A stretch of 32,683 nt of DNA from assembly GCA_003158675.1 (NCBI GenBank), contig PMKN01000089.1:45249-77931 (forward strand), given 5' to 3'. Numbering within the stretch: position 1 is the stretch's first letter; every line of letters begins with the position of its first letter. Source of the DNA: Chloroflexota bacterium. GTDB taxonomy: Bacteria > Chloroflexota > Limnocylindria > Limnocylindrales > CSP1-4. The notes under the pieces were generated by a model. It was not told the origin of the DNA, did no database searches, and saw only the letters and a program-made list of their open reading frames with translations. Shown piece after piece: positions 32,581 to 32,683 of this stretch. The position numbers and the translations under genes were made by a program.

Positions 32581-32682
32581 CTACTTCACCACGACCCCCA
32601 GGGCCACCATCGCCAACCCGGCCGCAGTCAGCACCGCCGTCTCCTCGATGAGGCGCCTGTTGGAGCGAACCGGCTCGCCGGA
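32581..32682 (-). CDS. C-terminal end of a membrane protein gene (5' end outside window)
   Basis: An open frame on the minus strand runs from the window edge to the stop complementary to 32581-32583. Its last residues form a hydrophobic helix (AVLTAAGLAMVALGVVV) ending in Lys, preceded by RSNRRLIEE. Codon use is like that of a real gene, but only 33 residues are visible. Function cannot be inferred. Confidence 0.4.
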   Translation of the reverse strand, partial: SGEPVRSNRRLIEETAVLTAAGLAMVALGVVVK

Positions 32683-32683
32683 C

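Noticed and set aside
1-32683. CRISPR array, transposon ends, phage or conjugation genes
   Set aside because: No regularly spaced repeats, transposase, integrase or relaxase motif were found; the repeats present occur only in pairs.

Overview
The window is a dense, high-GC stretch of bacterial chromosome. It combines an Etf–quinone electron-transfer module, parts of a group 3b-type NiFe hydrogenase operon, several genes apparently transcribed without a leader, and secreted proteins with Pro/Ser/Thr-rich linkers. This suggests an uncultured soil or aquatic bacterium, perhaps a Limnocylindria-like member of the Chloroflexota or a deep-branching actinobacterium. That placement is inference; there is no rRNA or other phylogenetic marker here. 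I see no tRNA, rRNA, CRISPR array, transposase or phage gene.

Layout: (1) 1-3365: the 3' part of a phosphofructokinase, a GIY-YIG-like/GreA fusion, and a secreted protein on the minus strand. (2) 3366-7795: a duplicated leader segment, then overlapping etfB, etfA (with an N-terminal ferredoxin domain) and a membrane HdrDE/Emo-type oxidoreductase, which together would pass electrons from Etf to the quinone pool. (3) 7796-11192: a cyclic-nucleotide-binding-domain protein, a fused hydrogenase beta-gamma subunit and the hydrogenase small subunit. The catalytic large subunit is absent; a decayed region with a methyltransferase remnant follows. (4) 11740-13897: an ECF sigma/anti-sigma pair and a small anchored protein, all on the minus strand. 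(5) 14144-18307: L-lactate dehydrogenase, two small unknown proteins, and divergent SatD-family and thyX genes. (6) 18308-21785: two tandem paralogous coiled-coil proteins, duplicated together with their upstream regulatory region, then a CpaE/MinD-like ATPase. (7) 21867-25621: an MscS channel, an IclR regulator and a cysteine-desulfurase-like PLP enzyme. (8) 25627-31586, minus strand: a TPR protein, an acyltransferase with SGNH domain, and a 948-residue methyltransferase-like protein that appears to lack its catalytic motif. (9) 31587-32683: a promoter-like repeat present twice around a small membrane protein, and the C-terminus of a further gene.

Most unusual points: the GIY-YIG/GreA fusion; the hydrogenase beta-gamma fusion without a large subunit; the copy of the 5' end of the Crp-like gene placed upstream of etfB; the tandem coiled-coil/ATPase cluster with duplicated upstream elements; the degenerate methyltransferase with a nuclease-like C-terminus; and a recurring leaderless promoter pattern (-10 element, six bases, start codon).
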